From assembly GCF_900113055.1 (NCBI RefSeq), contig NZ_FONZ01000001.1:496001-560000 (forward strand): 64,000 nt of DNA, in the 5' to 3' direction. A model generated the notes under the pieces. That model was not told where the DNA came from. It did no database searches and was given only the letters and a program-made list of their open reading frames with translations. This document shows, one piece after another, positions 1 through 10,683 of this stretch. Every line of letters begins with the position of its first letter. Position 1 is the stretch's first letter. The DNA comes from Flavimobilis marinus (GTDB taxonomy: Bacteria; Actinomycetota; Actinomycetes; Actinomycetales; Cellulomonadaceae). The translations under genes were made by a program, and so were the position numbers.

Positions 1-414
1 CACCTCCCCGTGGTCGTCCGGCGCGCCGCAGGGGAGGCGGGGGGCTGCCCCGCGCACGCGTACCGGGCTCCGACCGAGCCCGAGGGAGGCGGCGAGAGCA
101 CGATGTTCCGGCTCGGCGACGAGTCCTTCCTGCTGGTGGTCTGCCTCGGGCCGGCAGATCAGCACCCGCCTCTGGCGCGGTGGGGCGAGGGGGCGGACGC
201 GTCGGAGCTGACCGTGATCGACCTGGGCTACGAGCAGCGCGCGGGCCTGGGGCTCGTCGTGCGACAGGAGACCACGACGGGGAGCGGCGGGCGGTTGCTC
301 ACCGACTGGATCTTCGAGCGCGAAGGTTGGCTCTTCGCCGTCGGGCACCTGCGCGCTGACGCCGCGAGCGGCACGGACCTGGAAGCGCTCCTGTCGAGCT
401 GGACGTGGGGCTGA
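1..414 (+). CDS. Hypothetical protein, 5' end outside the window
   Basis: The frame is open to the left edge of the window and stops at 412-414, so the first in-frame GTG (10) need not be the true start. The C-terminal hundred residues look like a genuine small globular protein, with alternating hydrophobic and charged stretches (FRLGDESFLLVVCLG, WLFAVGHLRADA), no membrane segment and no motif I recognise. It converges on the ligase gene on the other strand with only 19 bases between. No function can be assigned. Confidence 0.45.
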   Translation, partial: HLPVVVRRAAGEAGGCPAHAYRAPTEPEGGGESTMFRLGDESFLLVVCLGPADQHPPLARWGEGADASELTVIDLGYEQRAGLGLVVRQETTTGSGGRLLTDWIFEREGWLFAVGHLRADAASGTDLEALLSSWTWG

Positions 415-433
415 CGCCCGACCGGGTGGCCGG

Positions 434-1570
434 CTAGAGGGGTCGCCCAGCGCGCATCTCGGCGACGAGCGCAGCCACGACCGCGGGCAGGTCGCCAGCG
501 TTGCGCCGCGCGACGGCCCGCTGGCGCTGATAACTCGCGCCTTTGTGCAGGATCGTCCGGACGCCGTCGAGCTCCGCGAGGCAGCCGAGCCGGGCCGCCG
601 TCGGCTCGAGCTCGGTGAGCAGGCGGGCGATCGAGTCGCGCACGAGCTCCTCGTTGCCCTCGCGGTCGAGGATGATGATCGCGTCCATGCCGTACCGGGC
701 CGAGCGCCACTTGTTCTCCTGCGCGAACCACGGCGGGATCGTCGGCAGCTCCTTGCCCTCGTCGAGCATGGTCGACAGGTGTTCCACCAGGCAGTGGTTG
801 AGCGCGGCAAAGGCGAGCACCTCGGTGATGTTGGACGCGCCGTCGCAGATCCGCGTCTCGAGCGTCCCGAAGCGCGGGGAGGGACGCAGGTCCCAGCGCA
901 CCTCGTCGAACTGGTCGATCACGCCCGTGTGCATCATGTCCGCGACGTATCCCTCCAGCTGCTCCCAGGTCTCGAACTGGAAGCCCAGCCCCGCCGTCGG
1001 GAGCTGCTGGAACATCAGCGCGCGGTTCGACGCGTAACCGGTGTCTTTGCCGCCCCAGAACGGGCTCGACGCGGACAGCGCCTGCAGCTGGCCGTAGTAG
1101 CAGAGCAGGGCCCTCTGGATGGGCAGGACCTTCGCCACGTCCTCGATGCCGACGTGCACGTGCACGCCGTAGATCAGCATCTGCCGTCCCCACCACTGGG
1201 TCCGGTCGATCAGCGTCGCGTACCGCTCCTTGTCCGTCACCCGCTGGTTGCTCCACCGGCCGAACGGGTGGGTGCCCGCGCACATCAGCTCGGCGCGCAG
1301 CGGGTCGAGGATCTCCTGGATCTCCGCGATGCTGCGCTCGAGGTCGTCGCCGGCCTCCCGCACCGTGCGGGACACACCCGAGACGATCTCGACGGTGTTC
1401 AGCAGCAGCTCCTGGCGGATGTGCGGGTGCTGGCCTCCGTCCGCCGGCGCGACGGCGTCGATGACGGTCTGGGCGACTTGGCGCAGGTCGCCCGAGTCCT
1501 TGTCCACGATCGCGAGCTCCCACTCGATGCCGATCGTGGACCGCTCGGAGGCGGCGAAGGGAAGATGCAT
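434..1570 (-). CDS. ybdK: YbdK-type carboxylate-amine ligase (glutamate-cysteine ligase GCS2 family)
   Basis: This 378-residue cytosolic protein belongs to the GCS2 family, whose members join an amino group to a gamma-carboxylate with ATP; some have weak glutamate-cysteine ligase activity. The N-terminal ERSTIGIEWELAIVD is the family hallmark: the acidic residues of GIEWEL help bind metal and nucleotide. The length fits YbdK (about 370 residues). The ATG at 1570 lies one base after the stop of the upstream methyltransferase gene, and an AGGACGGG element sits inside that gene's end, so the two are probably translationally coupled. The real substrate is unknown for most actinobacterial members; a role in thiol or glutamyl-peptide chemistry is only inferred. 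Confidence 0.85.
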   Translation of the reverse strand: MHLPFAASERSTIGIEWELAIVDKDSGDLRQVAQTVIDAVAPADGGQHPHIRQELLLNTVEIVSGVSRTVREAGDDLERSIAEIQEILDPLRAELMCAGTHPFGRWSNQRVTDKERYATLIDRTQWWGRQMLIYGVHVHVGIEDVAKVLPIQRALLCYYGQLQALSASSPFWGGKDTGYASNRALMFQQLPTAGLGFQFETWEQLEGYVADMMHTGVIDQFDEVRWDLRPSPRFGTLETRICDGASNITEVLAFAALNHCLVEHLSTMLDEGKELPTIPPWFAQENKWRSARYGMDAIIILDREGNEELVRDSIARLLTELEPTAARLGCLAELDGVRTILHKGASYQRQRAVARRNAGDLPAVVAALVAEMRAGRPL

Positions 1571-1571
1571 G

Positions 1572-2792
1572 TCACCCGTCCTGGTGGTCAGCGGCCAAGG
1601 GCTCGACGACGATCACCGACTGTGCGCCGGCAACCCTGGTGCACACGATGGTGCGTTCTGACGATCCCCGCAGGTCGAGCTGCTTGCGCAGCTGCTCGGG
1701 GACGATCGCGGTGCCCCGCTTCTTGATGGTCAGGCGTCCGACGTCGCGCTCGCGGAGGTAGGTGCGCAGGCGCTTGAGGCCGAACGGCATGACGTCGAGC
1801 ACCCGGTAGCCGCGCGCGAGCGCATAGCCGGGGCGCGGGTGCGCGGTGGTCACGTACGCGATCGTGGGGTCCAGCAGGTGGCCGTCGAGCTCGCGCGCGA
1901 CGGTGGCGACGCGCCCCGAGCGGATCACCGCGCCGTCGGGCTCGTACAGGTAGTCCTGCAGCGGACCGGCGTCGGCGAGGTCGGGCCCGGTGACCGGAGG
2001 GACGGCGTGACCGCGGACGCCCTCGGGCGTGGTGACCAGCACGAGCGCAGAACGCCCGGGGCCGTCCGGGGCGAGGGGGCCGAACCACAGGCCGGCCTCG
2101 ACGACGTCTCCGTCGAGCGAGACCCACTGGGCCTCGGCGTCCGCGGGCAGCCCGTCGTGGGCGATGCCGGGGCCGACCTTGATGCCCAGGGCGGGCACGG
2201 CGTCGCGCAGCGCCCAGACGGCGTCCAGCGGCGGCTCGTACGCGCGGGGGTCGAACACACGCTTGCCGCTCGAGGTCCGTCGGGCGGGGTCCGCGTAGAC
2301 GCCGTCGACGCCCTCGGCGGTCAGGTCGAGTGCCAGGCCGTCACCGAGCCGCACCTCAGCCTCCGGGAAGTGGCGGAGGTTCACGGTGGCGATCGCTGCG
2401 GTGAGCTCGTCGATCTCGGTGGCCAGGACGCGCAGGCCGGAGGCCGCGAAGGCCATGGAGTCGGCCCCGATCCCGCACGTGAGGTCGGCGATCTTCTGGG
2501 TGCCTGCGGCGCGGAAACGGCCGGCGTGCTGGGCGCCCACGGAGAGCCGGGTGGCCTGCTCGAGGCCCGCGGGCGTGAACAGCATCCCGTCGGCGAACTC
2601 GCCGAACTTCTCCCGGCCGCGCGTCCGCAGCCGGGACTGCGTCAGGACGGCGGCGACGAGGTCGGGGTCCACGCCCTTGTCGCGCAGGGAGCCGGACATC
2701 GCCATCGCCAGCTTCTCCTCGTAGGGCGGCATCGCGTTCAGCAGGCCCCAGCCCTCCGGCTGCAGGAGCTTGGTCAGCGCGGCGTCATCCAT
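1572..2792 (-). CDS. Class I SAM-dependent methyltransferase with THUMP-like C-terminus
   Basis: A 406-residue protein with SAM-binding motif I DLTCGIGADS near residue 130 and a DPARR motif downstream, as in nucleic-acid N-methyltransferases. The C-terminal part (VGRLTIKKRGTAIVPEQL) matches the THUMP-like domain of a widespread but poorly characterised actinobacterial family, so an RNA substrate is likely. I chose the ATG at 2792 because GGCAGGAT precedes it. A longer frame to 2876 exists but runs into the groES operator. It is the first gene of a pair with the YbdK-type ligase and is divergent from groES. Confidence 0.8.
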   Translation of the reverse strand: MDDAALTKLLQPEGWGLLNAMPPYEEKLAMAMSGSLRDKGVDPDLVAAVLTQSRLRTRGREKFGEFADGMLFTPAGLEQATRLSVGAQHAGRFRAAGTQKIADLTCGIGADSMAFAASGLRVLATEIDELTAAIATVNLRHFPEAEVRLGDGLALDLTAEGVDGVYADPARRTSSGKRVFDPRAYEPPLDAVWALRDAVPALGIKVGPGIAHDGLPADAEAQWVSLDGDVVEAGLWFGPLAPDGPGRSALVLVTTPEGVRGHAVPPVTGPDLADAGPLQDYLYEPDGAVIRSGRVATVARELDGHLLDPTIAYVTTAHPRPGYALARGYRVLDVMPFGLKRLRTYLRERDVGRLTIKKRGTAIVPEQLRKQLDLRGSSERTIVCTRVAGAQSVIVVEPLAADHQDG

Positions 2793-2865
2793 GCGCCGAT
2801 CCTGCCACGGGCACAGGTAGCGTGCGCCCGGCGGGCCGTGGGGCGAGGCGTCCGCTCCCACCGCA

Positions 2866-2906
2866 TTGGCACTCACCTTGACCGAGTGCTAACCACGTCC
2901 TAGATT
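2866..2906 (+). promoter_or_regulatory. CIRCE operator and groES promoter
   Basis: TTGGCACTC (2866-2874), nine bases, then GAGTGCTAA (2884-2892) is a near-perfect CIRCE element, the binding site of the HrcA heat-shock repressor. A sigma-70-type promoter overlaps it: TTGACC at 2878-2883, 17 bases, TAGATT at 2901-2906. The operator therefore covers the -35 box and the spacer, so HrcA should block RNA polymerase directly. Confidence 0.95.
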
Positions 2907-3035
2907 TGGCCTCGGAACACCTCGCCAGAGGTGAGAGCGGACCAGGTCCCGGTCGGCACCCGCGACGACGCCCGGGGCGCCTGAGCCGCTCAGCCCATCC
3001 ACCCGTAGGTTTCAACGCGAAGGGGGAGGTCCGCT

Positions 3036-3332
3036 GTGTCGGTCCCCATCAAGCCGCTCGAAGACCGGATCGTCGTCAAGACGCTCGACGCTGAGCTGAC
3101 CACGCCTTCTGGCCTGGTCATCCCGGACACCGCCAAGGAGAAGCCGCAGGAGGGCGAGGTCCTCGCTGTCGGCCCCGGTCGCATCGACGACAACGGCAAC
3201 CGTGTCCCGCTCGACGTCGCCGTGGGTGACAAGGTCATCTACAGCAAGTACGGCGGCACCGAGGTCAAGTACGCCGGCGAGGAGTACCTCGTGCTCTCGG
3301 CGCGCGACGTGCTGGCGGTCGTCGTCGGCTGA
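3036..3332 (+). CDS. groES: Co-chaperonin GroES
   Basis: The 98-residue Hsp10 subunit forms the heptameric lid of the GroEL folding chamber in the cytosol. The sequence shows the usual PLEDRIVVK start, the mobile loop ([22 protein letters not shown]) and the C-terminal [14 protein letters not shown]. The GTG start at 3036 has a strong AGGGGGAGG ribosome site. The gene is controlled by the CIRCE/promoter element upstream and is followed by a strong terminator, with whiB convergent behind it. It is monocistronic here: no groEL follows, unlike the common actinobacterial groES-groEL1 pair. Confidence 0.98.
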   Translation: MSVPIKPLEDRIVVKTLDAELTTPSGLVIPDTAKEKPQEGEVLAVGPGRIDDNGNRVPLDVAVGDKVIYSKYGGTEVKYAGEEYLVLSARDVLAVVVG

Positions 3333-3350
3333 CGACGTCCCGCAAGCCTG

Positions 3351-3385
3351 GACGGGCCCCGCACCCTCGTGGTGCGGGGCCCGTC
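3351..3385 (+). terminator. groES intrinsic terminator hairpin
   Basis: A perfect 15-bp stem (GACGGGCCCCGCACC, 3351-3365, paired with 3371-3385) and a five-base loop lie 18 bases after the groES stop. There is no long U tract, as is usual in high-GC actinomycetes. Confidence 0.85.
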
Positions 3386-3447
3386 TGCGTCTGCGCGCTC
3401 TTCGCGGCCGCGGCGCCGCTCGCTCGTTGGTCCCAGCCCGGGCGTGA

Positions 3448-3481
3448 AGAAGCCCCGCAACCCGAGGGCTGCGGGGCTTCT
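3448..3481. terminator. Second hairpin between convergent groES and whiB
   Basis: A 12-bp perfect inverted repeat (AGAAGCCCCGCA, 3448-3459, with 3470-3481) and a 10-base loop sit between the two convergent genes. It probably ends the whiB transcript and backs up the groES terminator. Confidence 0.75.
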
Positions 3482-3563
3482 GGTACTCATCGCTCCGGCG
3501 GCGGCGATGCCGGTGATCACCTCACCGGGCTGACACGCCGACGCCGTGCGATGGGATCGGGGG

Positions 3564-3860
3564 TCAACTCACTGCGGCGACGCGCTGCTGGTCGGCGAGG
3601 ATCGCTGCGCGCTCCTCCTCGCTCAGCCCGCCCCACACGCCGTAGGGCTCGCGCACCTTGAGCGACTGCTCGCGGCACTGCATCAGCACGGGGCACGAGG
3701 CGCAGATCGCCTTGGCGGCCTCGGCGCGCTTGCGGCGCGCGCTGCCGCGCTCCCCCTCCGGGTGGAAGAACAGGGTGTCGTCGTAGTCGCGGCAGGACCC
3801 CTGGTACTGCCACTCCCAGAGGTCCATGACGGGGCCGGGGAGACGGGAGAGCTCAGTCAT
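3564..3860 (-). CDS. whiB3: WhiB-family iron-sulfur regulator, WhiB3/WhiD type
   Basis: This 98-residue Wbl protein has the four cluster-ligating cysteines (Cys23, Cys53, Cys56, Cys62; CASCP motif) and the GVWGG turn before a basic/acidic C-terminal helix. The N-terminal LPGPVMDLWEWQYQG and FFHPEGERG are characteristic of the WhiB3 (M. tuberculosis) / WhiD (Streptomyces) branch, which binds a 4Fe-4S cluster, senses redox state or NO and works with the primary sigma factor. A very strong AGGAGGTCACC precedes the ATG. The position next to groES and guaB matches the M. tuberculosis whiB3 neighbourhood. The upstream region holds an unusual repeat cluster shared with the divergent MerR gene. Confidence 0.9.
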   Translation of the reverse strand: MTELSRLPGPVMDLWEWQYQGSCRDYDDTLFFHPEGERGSARRKRAEAAKAICASCPVLMQCREQSLKVREPYGVWGGLSEEERAAILADQQRVAAVS

Positions 3861-3937
3861 GGTGACCTCCTGAAGAAGTGGTTCGCGATGTCGTCGTGCG
3901 GGAGGACCGAGGCCCTTCCGCTGCGCTGCCTGAACCG

Positions 3938-4076
3938 TACAACCGTTTCAGAAGTTGTTCAAGTCTCGATCTGAAGCGATTCAGCGCCGCCTCCGAATCG
4001 TTTCAGAAGTGGGTCGGCGGTCGGGGGGCTTCGCGCCAATCGCGCCAGGTCCCGACGTGCAGGGCGCCCTGGCGCG
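3938..4076. promoter_or_regulatory. Repeat cluster between whiB3 and the MerR gene
   Basis: This region carries iterated short repeats. CGTTTCAGAAGT occurs twice (3944-3955 and 3999-4010). Between them lies the palindrome CTGAAGCGATTCAG (3971-3984), and CCGAATCGTTTCAG (3993-4006) is a variant of it. Further on, TCGCGCCA is repeated directly (4031-4038, 4040-4047) and is inverted at 4070-4076, giving a CGCGCCAGG/CCTGGCGCG inverted repeat around a perfect CAGGGCGCCCTG palindrome (4060-4071). Candidate operators for the MerR protein, for WhiB3 or for another developmental regulator. Confidence 0.6.
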
Positions 4077-4118
4077 TTCTAGTGGCGTTCCGGTCAAGAT
4101 GCTGGGCAGAATCGAGTC

Positions 4119-6765
<2,647 letters not shown>

Positions 6766-6773
6766 CCTCGCCC

Positions 6774-7691
6774 GTGGCCCGTCGCCGCCGTCCGGCTCCG
6801 CTGCCGGTGCGCGACGGGCTCAACCCGACGCGCCTGGCGCTCCCGCACGGGGTCGCCCATGCCACGCTCGTCGACCACCTGGTGGCGCGGTTCCCGGACG
6901 ACGCCGCACGGCTGCGCCGGGTCGTGGCGGCGGGGGAGGTGGTGGACGAGCTCGGGCGCCCCTACACGTTGGCGTCGGCGTACCCGGCGGGCGGCCTCGC
7001 CTACCTGTACCGCGAGCCGCCCCGCGAGGAGCGGGTCCCGTTCGAGGTCACGGTGCTGCACCGGGACGACGACGTCGTCGTGGTCGACAAGCCGCACTTC
7101 CTCGCCTCGACGCCCCGAGGGGCGTGGGTGGCCGAGACCGTGCTGGTGCGGCTGCGCCGCGAGCTCGACCTGCCCGAGCTCTCGCCCGCGCACCGGTTGG
7201 ACCGGCTGACGGCCGGGGTGCTGCTGCTCACGACCCGACGCGAGCTGCGCGGACCGTACCAGCGGCTGTTCGCGGAGCGGCGCGTGCGGAAGGTGTACGA
7301 GGCCGTGGCGCCGTACCGCCCCGACCTCACGCTGCCGGTGGACGTCGCGAACCGGCTCGAGAAGCGGCACGGCACCCTGCAGGCGCAGGTCGTCGCGGGG
7401 GAGGTGAACGCGGTGACGCACGTGGAGATGGTCGAGCGGCTGGATGAGTCGCGCGCGCGGTACCGGCTCGAGCCTCGCACGGGACGCACCCATCAGCTGC
7501 GGGTGCACATGGCCGGGCTCGGCGCGCCGATCGAGGGCGACGACCTCTATCCCGACGTGCGTGCCGTGGCCCCCGACGACTACTCACGGCCCCTGCGCCT
7601 GCTGGCGCGTGAGCTCGCGATCCCGGACCCGGTGACGGGGGTCGTGCGCACGTTCGTGTCCCGGCGATCCCTCACCGGCCCCGAGGCCTGA
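6774..7691 (+). CDS. RluA-family RNA pseudouridine synthase
   Basis: This 305-residue enzyme isomerises uridine to pseudouridine in structured RNA. The catalytic-aspartate motif HRLDRLTAG and the downstream GRTHQLRVH are both intact, and the N-terminus has an S4-like short segment (LRRVVAAGEVV). The GTG at 6774 is eight bases after guaB, so an operon is likely. Which rRNA or tRNA position it modifies cannot be told. Its only likely downstream partner is a broken gene on the other strand. Confidence 0.88.
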   Translation: MARRRRPAPLPVRDGLNPTRLALPHGVAHATLVDHLVARFPDDAARLRRVVAAGEVVDELGRPYTLASAYPAGGLAYLYREPPREERVPFEVTVLHRDDDVVVVDKPHFLASTPRGAWVAETVLVRLRRELDLPELSPAHRLDRLTAGVLLLTTRRELRGPYQRLFAERRVRKVYEAVAPYRPDLTLPVDVANRLEKRHGTLQAQVVAGEVNAVTHVEMVERLDESRARYRLEPRTGRTHQLRVHMAGLGAPIEGDDLYPDVRAVAPDDYSRPLRLLARELAIPDPVTGVVRTFVSRRSLTGPEA

Positions 7692-7721
7692 TCGTCGCTG
7701 GTGCGGCTTGCCGCTCCGGAG

Positions 7722-8119
7722 TCAGGGGGCGACGAGGACGAGGAAGAGGAAGCACACGAAGGCAGTCCTCTCTCCGGAGACGATCCGCGGGGGCAGGAGC
7801 TCGGGCGGTGCGAGCGGCGACGGGGCCGGCTCGTCCATGGCCGCAATGGTGAACCCGGCGGCCGTGTACGCCCGCGTGATCGCCGTCAGCGGGCGGTGCC
7901 ACATCGTCAGCGTCGTGGTCTCGCCGTCGAGCTCGACCTCCTCCTGGTAGCGCCGGGTGGCGAAGTAGTCCTCCTGGGGACAGTTGAGCGTGCGCGCCAT
8001 GGGGTGGTTGACCGAGACGATGAGTCGGCCGTCGGGGCGCAGCACCCTCCGGATCTCCTTCAGCGGTCCGTCCCAGTCCTCGAGGTAGTGCAGCATGAGC
8101 GGTAGTCGTCCGAAGCCAT
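7722..8119 (-). pseudogene. Class I methyltransferase remnant with deleted N-terminus
   Basis: The 124-residue frame (start 8096) begins at the motif-IV region of a class I SAM methyltransferase (LHYLEDWDGPLKEIRRVLRPDGRL) and continues to a normal C-terminus, but the whole SAM-binding half is missing. Upstream, a good ribosome site (GAGAGGAG) and an ATG at 8119 open a different frame that reads only eight plausible residues (MASDDYRS) before going out of register. The simplest reading is an internal deletion of about 100 codons that left the start region fused out of frame to the 3' part. Unlikely to be functional. Confidence 0.7.
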
Positions 8120-8193
8120 GGGGCTCCTCTCGTCGGGTGCTGCCGGGGTCCGCAGGCCCGTCGAGCGTGGTGACGCGTGGCCGGACGGGGAGC

Positions 8194-8961
8194 TCAGTCG
8201 AGCGCGGGCTGCAGCCGGCGCTCGGCCGTGAAGGCGTCGCCGGGCGCGGGCACGAGGATCCGCTGGTCGACCAGCCACTCCTCGCTCGCCCCGGGCCCGG
8301 TGAAGCCGTTGCGCTCGCGCCAGTCGTTGAAGCTGCGCGCCCAGGTGCGGTGGGCGTCGAGCTGGTAGGTGTGGAGCTCGTCGAGCGAGAGCTCGCCCAG
8401 CCGCGGGTACCGGGCGGCGATGGCCGCGAGGACGTCGAGCGTCGCGATGACGTCGACGTCCGCGGTGTGCAGCTCGCCGGCGTCGGTGATGCCGTAGACG
8501 CCGCAGAGGTCGACGAGCTTGCGCTTGCCCCGCCGGAACCTGTCCTCGCTGCGGTCGAGGACGAGCGGGTCGATGATGCCGACCGGCTCGCAGCCGAGCC
8601 GCTCGCCCAGGGTGGCGAGCCCGTGGCGGCGGAGCTCGGCCTCGAGGATGCACAGGTCGAAGGTCGCGTTGTACGCGACCACCGGGGTCCCGGCGGCGAT
8701 GGCAGCGGCGAGCTCGCTCGCGATCTCCTCCAGGGCCTGCGCCGGGGCGACGCCGTGCTCGCGGGCGTGCTCGGTCGAGATGCCGTGGATCGCGGCGGCC
8801 TCGGCCGGGATCTCGACGCCGGGATCGATCAGCCAGGTCCGGACGCGGGTGCCGTCGGGGTCTCGGTGTACGAGCGCCGCCGTGACGATGCGGTCGTGGC
8901 CGACCTGCACCCCCGTCGTCTCGGTGTCGAAGCCCAGCAGTGGTCCGCGCGTCCAGCTCAT
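8194..8961 (-). CDS. DnaQ-like 3'-5' exonuclease (DEDDh)
   Basis: A 255-residue exonuclease of the DnaQ/epsilon superfamily. Exo I is LGFDTETTG, Exo II is VVAYNATFDLCILEAEL and Exo III is HTADVDVIAT, in which the catalytic HxxxxD pattern can be seen; the two Mg ions are held by these acidic residues. The ATG at 8961 has GAGGAGAG in front of it; the longer frame to 8997 lacks this. Stand-alone proteins of this type trim DNA or RNA in repair or turnover; the specific role is unknown. It lies between ramB and the broken methyltransferase on the same strand. Confidence 0.88.
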   Translation of the reverse strand: MSWTRGPLLGFDTETTGVQVGHDRIVTAALVHRDPDGTRVRTWLIDPGVEIPAEAAAIHGISTEHAREHGVAPAQALEEIASELAAAIAAGTPVVAYNATFDLCILEAELRRHGLATLGERLGCEPVGIIDPLVLDRSEDRFRRGKRKLVDLCGVYGITDAGELHTADVDVIATLDVLAAIAARYPRLGELSLDELHTYQLDAHRTWARSFNDWRERNGFTGPGASEEWLVDQRILVPAPGDAFTAERRLQPALD

Positions 8962-9024
8962 GGTGCCCTCTCCTCGTCGTCGTGACGAGCGTGCCACGAG
9001 CGGGTGACACGGCCCGGGAGGACG

Positions 9025-10536
9025 TCACGGGCGTGGCGCGTGCGACTCCAGGAACGCGTAGACCTCGGAGGTGTCGACACCCGGGAACGCACCGACGGGC
9101 AGCGCGGCGAGCGTGCTGGCGTGAGGCCTGGCGGCGGGCCACGCCTGGCCGGACCAGCGGTCGGCCAGCGCGCCCGACGGCTCGCGGCAGCAGTTCACCT
9201 CGGGGCAGCGCGACACCGATCGCTCGGTGGTCTCCCGCCCGCGGAACCAGCGGACCTCCCCGAACGGGACGCCCACGCTCACGGAGAACGCGCCGTCGGC
9301 GCTCTCCTGCGTCCGTGACGTGCACCAGAAGGTGCCCGAGGACGTGTCCGTGTACTGGTAGTAGGGGCTGAGCTTGTCCTCGATCGCGAACACCGTCCGG
9401 GCGGTCCAGTGCCGGCACACGGGCTGGCCCTCGATCGCGCCGAGCGCGTCGGCCGGGAACCGCACGCCGTCGTTCTCGTACGCCTTGTGGATGACGCCGG
9501 ACTCGTGGACCTTCATGAAGTGCACGGGGATGTCGAGGTGCTGGGTGGCGAGGTTCGTGAACCGGTGTGCGGCGGTCTCGTAGGTCACGGCGAACGCGTC
9601 GCGCAGGTCTTCGACCGAGATGCGCCGTGCCACCTTGGCCTCGCGCAGGTGAGTGACGGCGTCGCCCTCGGGGAGCAGGAGCGCCGCGGACAGGTAGTTC
9701 GCCTCGACGCGCTGGCGCAGGAAGTCCGCGAAGCCGCGCGGCTCGGCGTGGCCCAGCACGTGGCTCGACAGCGCCTGCAGGAGGGTCGAGCGGGGGTCGC
9801 TCGAGCCCCGGCGTCCTCCCGGCAGGTAGATGCGCATGTGCCGCAGGTCCAGCACCGACCGGGTGGAGTGGGGCAGGTCCCGGACGTAGTGGAGCGTGAA
9901 GCCGAGGTGGCCGGCGAGGTCGGCCGCGAGCCGCTGCGAGAGCGGGCCGCCCGGGTGCCCGACGGCGTCGAGCAGGGCCTGTGCCTGGGCCTCGAGCTCG
10001 GGGAAGTGGTTGTCCTGTGCTCGCATGGTCGCCCGCAGCTCGGCGTTCGCGCGCCGCGCCTCCTCGGGGGTTGCGGCGCGCTCGGTGTGCAGCCGGGTGA
10101 TCTCGCGGTGCAGCGCGACCAAGGTCTCGAGCGCGTCCGTCGGGAGGGTCGCGGCGAGGCGGACCGAGGGGATGCCGAGCGCCGCCAGGCTCGGGCCGCG
10201 CTGGACCCGCTCGAGCTCGATCTCGAGCGCAGCCCTGCGTGAGGGCGCGTCGGTCCGCAGCAGCTCCGACGTCGTCGTGCCCAGTGCCGTGGCGATCTGC
10301 TGCAGCTGGGAGAACTTGGGCTCGCGCTTGCCGTTCTCGATCACGGAGACCTGCGAGGGAGCACGGTCGATCGCCCGGGCGAGCTCGTCGATCGTCATCC
10401 CGCGGGTGCGCCGCAGGTGCCGCACCCGCCGCCCGATCGTGAGGGCGTCGGGCTGGGCAGCGACGTCGTCGACGACGTCCGGGGAGGCGGGGGCGGGGGG
10501 CGTGCTCGTGCGTCGTTGCACCGGGGTCGAGGCCAT
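9025..10536 (-). CDS. ramB: RamB-type regulator of acetate metabolism (ScfR family)
   Basis: The 503-residue protein has an N-terminal XRE helix-turn-helix (residues about 35-90; MTIDELARAIDRAPSQVSVIENGKRE), an IrrE/ImmA-type central domain (VEANYLSAALLLPE) and a long cysteine-bearing C-terminal domain (QPVCRHW, SRCPEVNCC) that is typical of short-chain fatty-acid regulators. In Corynebacterium glutamicum RamB represses aceA, aceB and pta-ack. Here it is divergent from aceA with 147 bases between, which holds inverted repeats suited to its binding, and an xfp-pta-ackA operon lies 7 kb away. Control of both by RamB is inference supported by this position. Confidence 0.92.
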   Translation of the reverse strand: MASTPVQRRTSTPPAPASPDVVDDVAAQPDALTIGRRVRHLRRTRGMTIDELARAIDRAPSQVSVIENGKREPKFSQLQQIATALGTTTSELLRTDAPSRRAALEIELERVQRGPSLAALGIPSVRLAATLPTDALETLVALHREITRLHTERAATPEEARRANAELRATMRAQDNHFPELEAQAQALLDAVGHPGGPLSQRLAADLAGHLGFTLHYVRDLPHSTRSVLDLRHMRIYLPGGRRGSSDPRSTLLQALSSHVLGHAEPRGFADFLRQRVEANYLSAALLLPEGDAVTHLREAKVARRISVEDLRDAFAVTYETAAHRFTNLATQHLDIPVHFMKVHESGVIHKAYENDGVRFPADALGAIEGQPVCRHWTARTVFAIEDKLSPYYQYTDTSSGTFWCTSRTQESADGAFSVSVGVPFGEVRWFRGRETTERSVSRCPEVNCCREPSGALADRWSGQAWPAARPHASTLAALPVGAFPGVDTSEVYAFLESHAPRP

Positions 10537-10561
10537 GCGTCACTGTGACACGCGCCACTTC

Positions 10562-10632
10562 TTGCGATCAACAGAAGATCGCAGAAATTTCTGCTCCGGA
10601 TCCCGGGGTGCGGGGGTTGTGCAGGGCGCAAC
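10562..10632. promoter_or_regulatory. Candidate RamB operators between ramB and aceA
   Basis: Three inverted repeats crowd the divergent promoter region: TTGCGATC-N7-GATCGCAG (10562-10584), the perfect 14-bp palindrome GCAGAAATTTCTGC (10581-10594), which overlaps it, and GTTGTGC-aggg-GCGCAAC-like bases at 10616-10632. Binding by RamB is inferred from position. Confidence 0.6.
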
Positions 10633-10683
10633 GTGGAGGTCAGGCAGCAACGACGCCGCTCGACACACACCCTGGAGGACACC

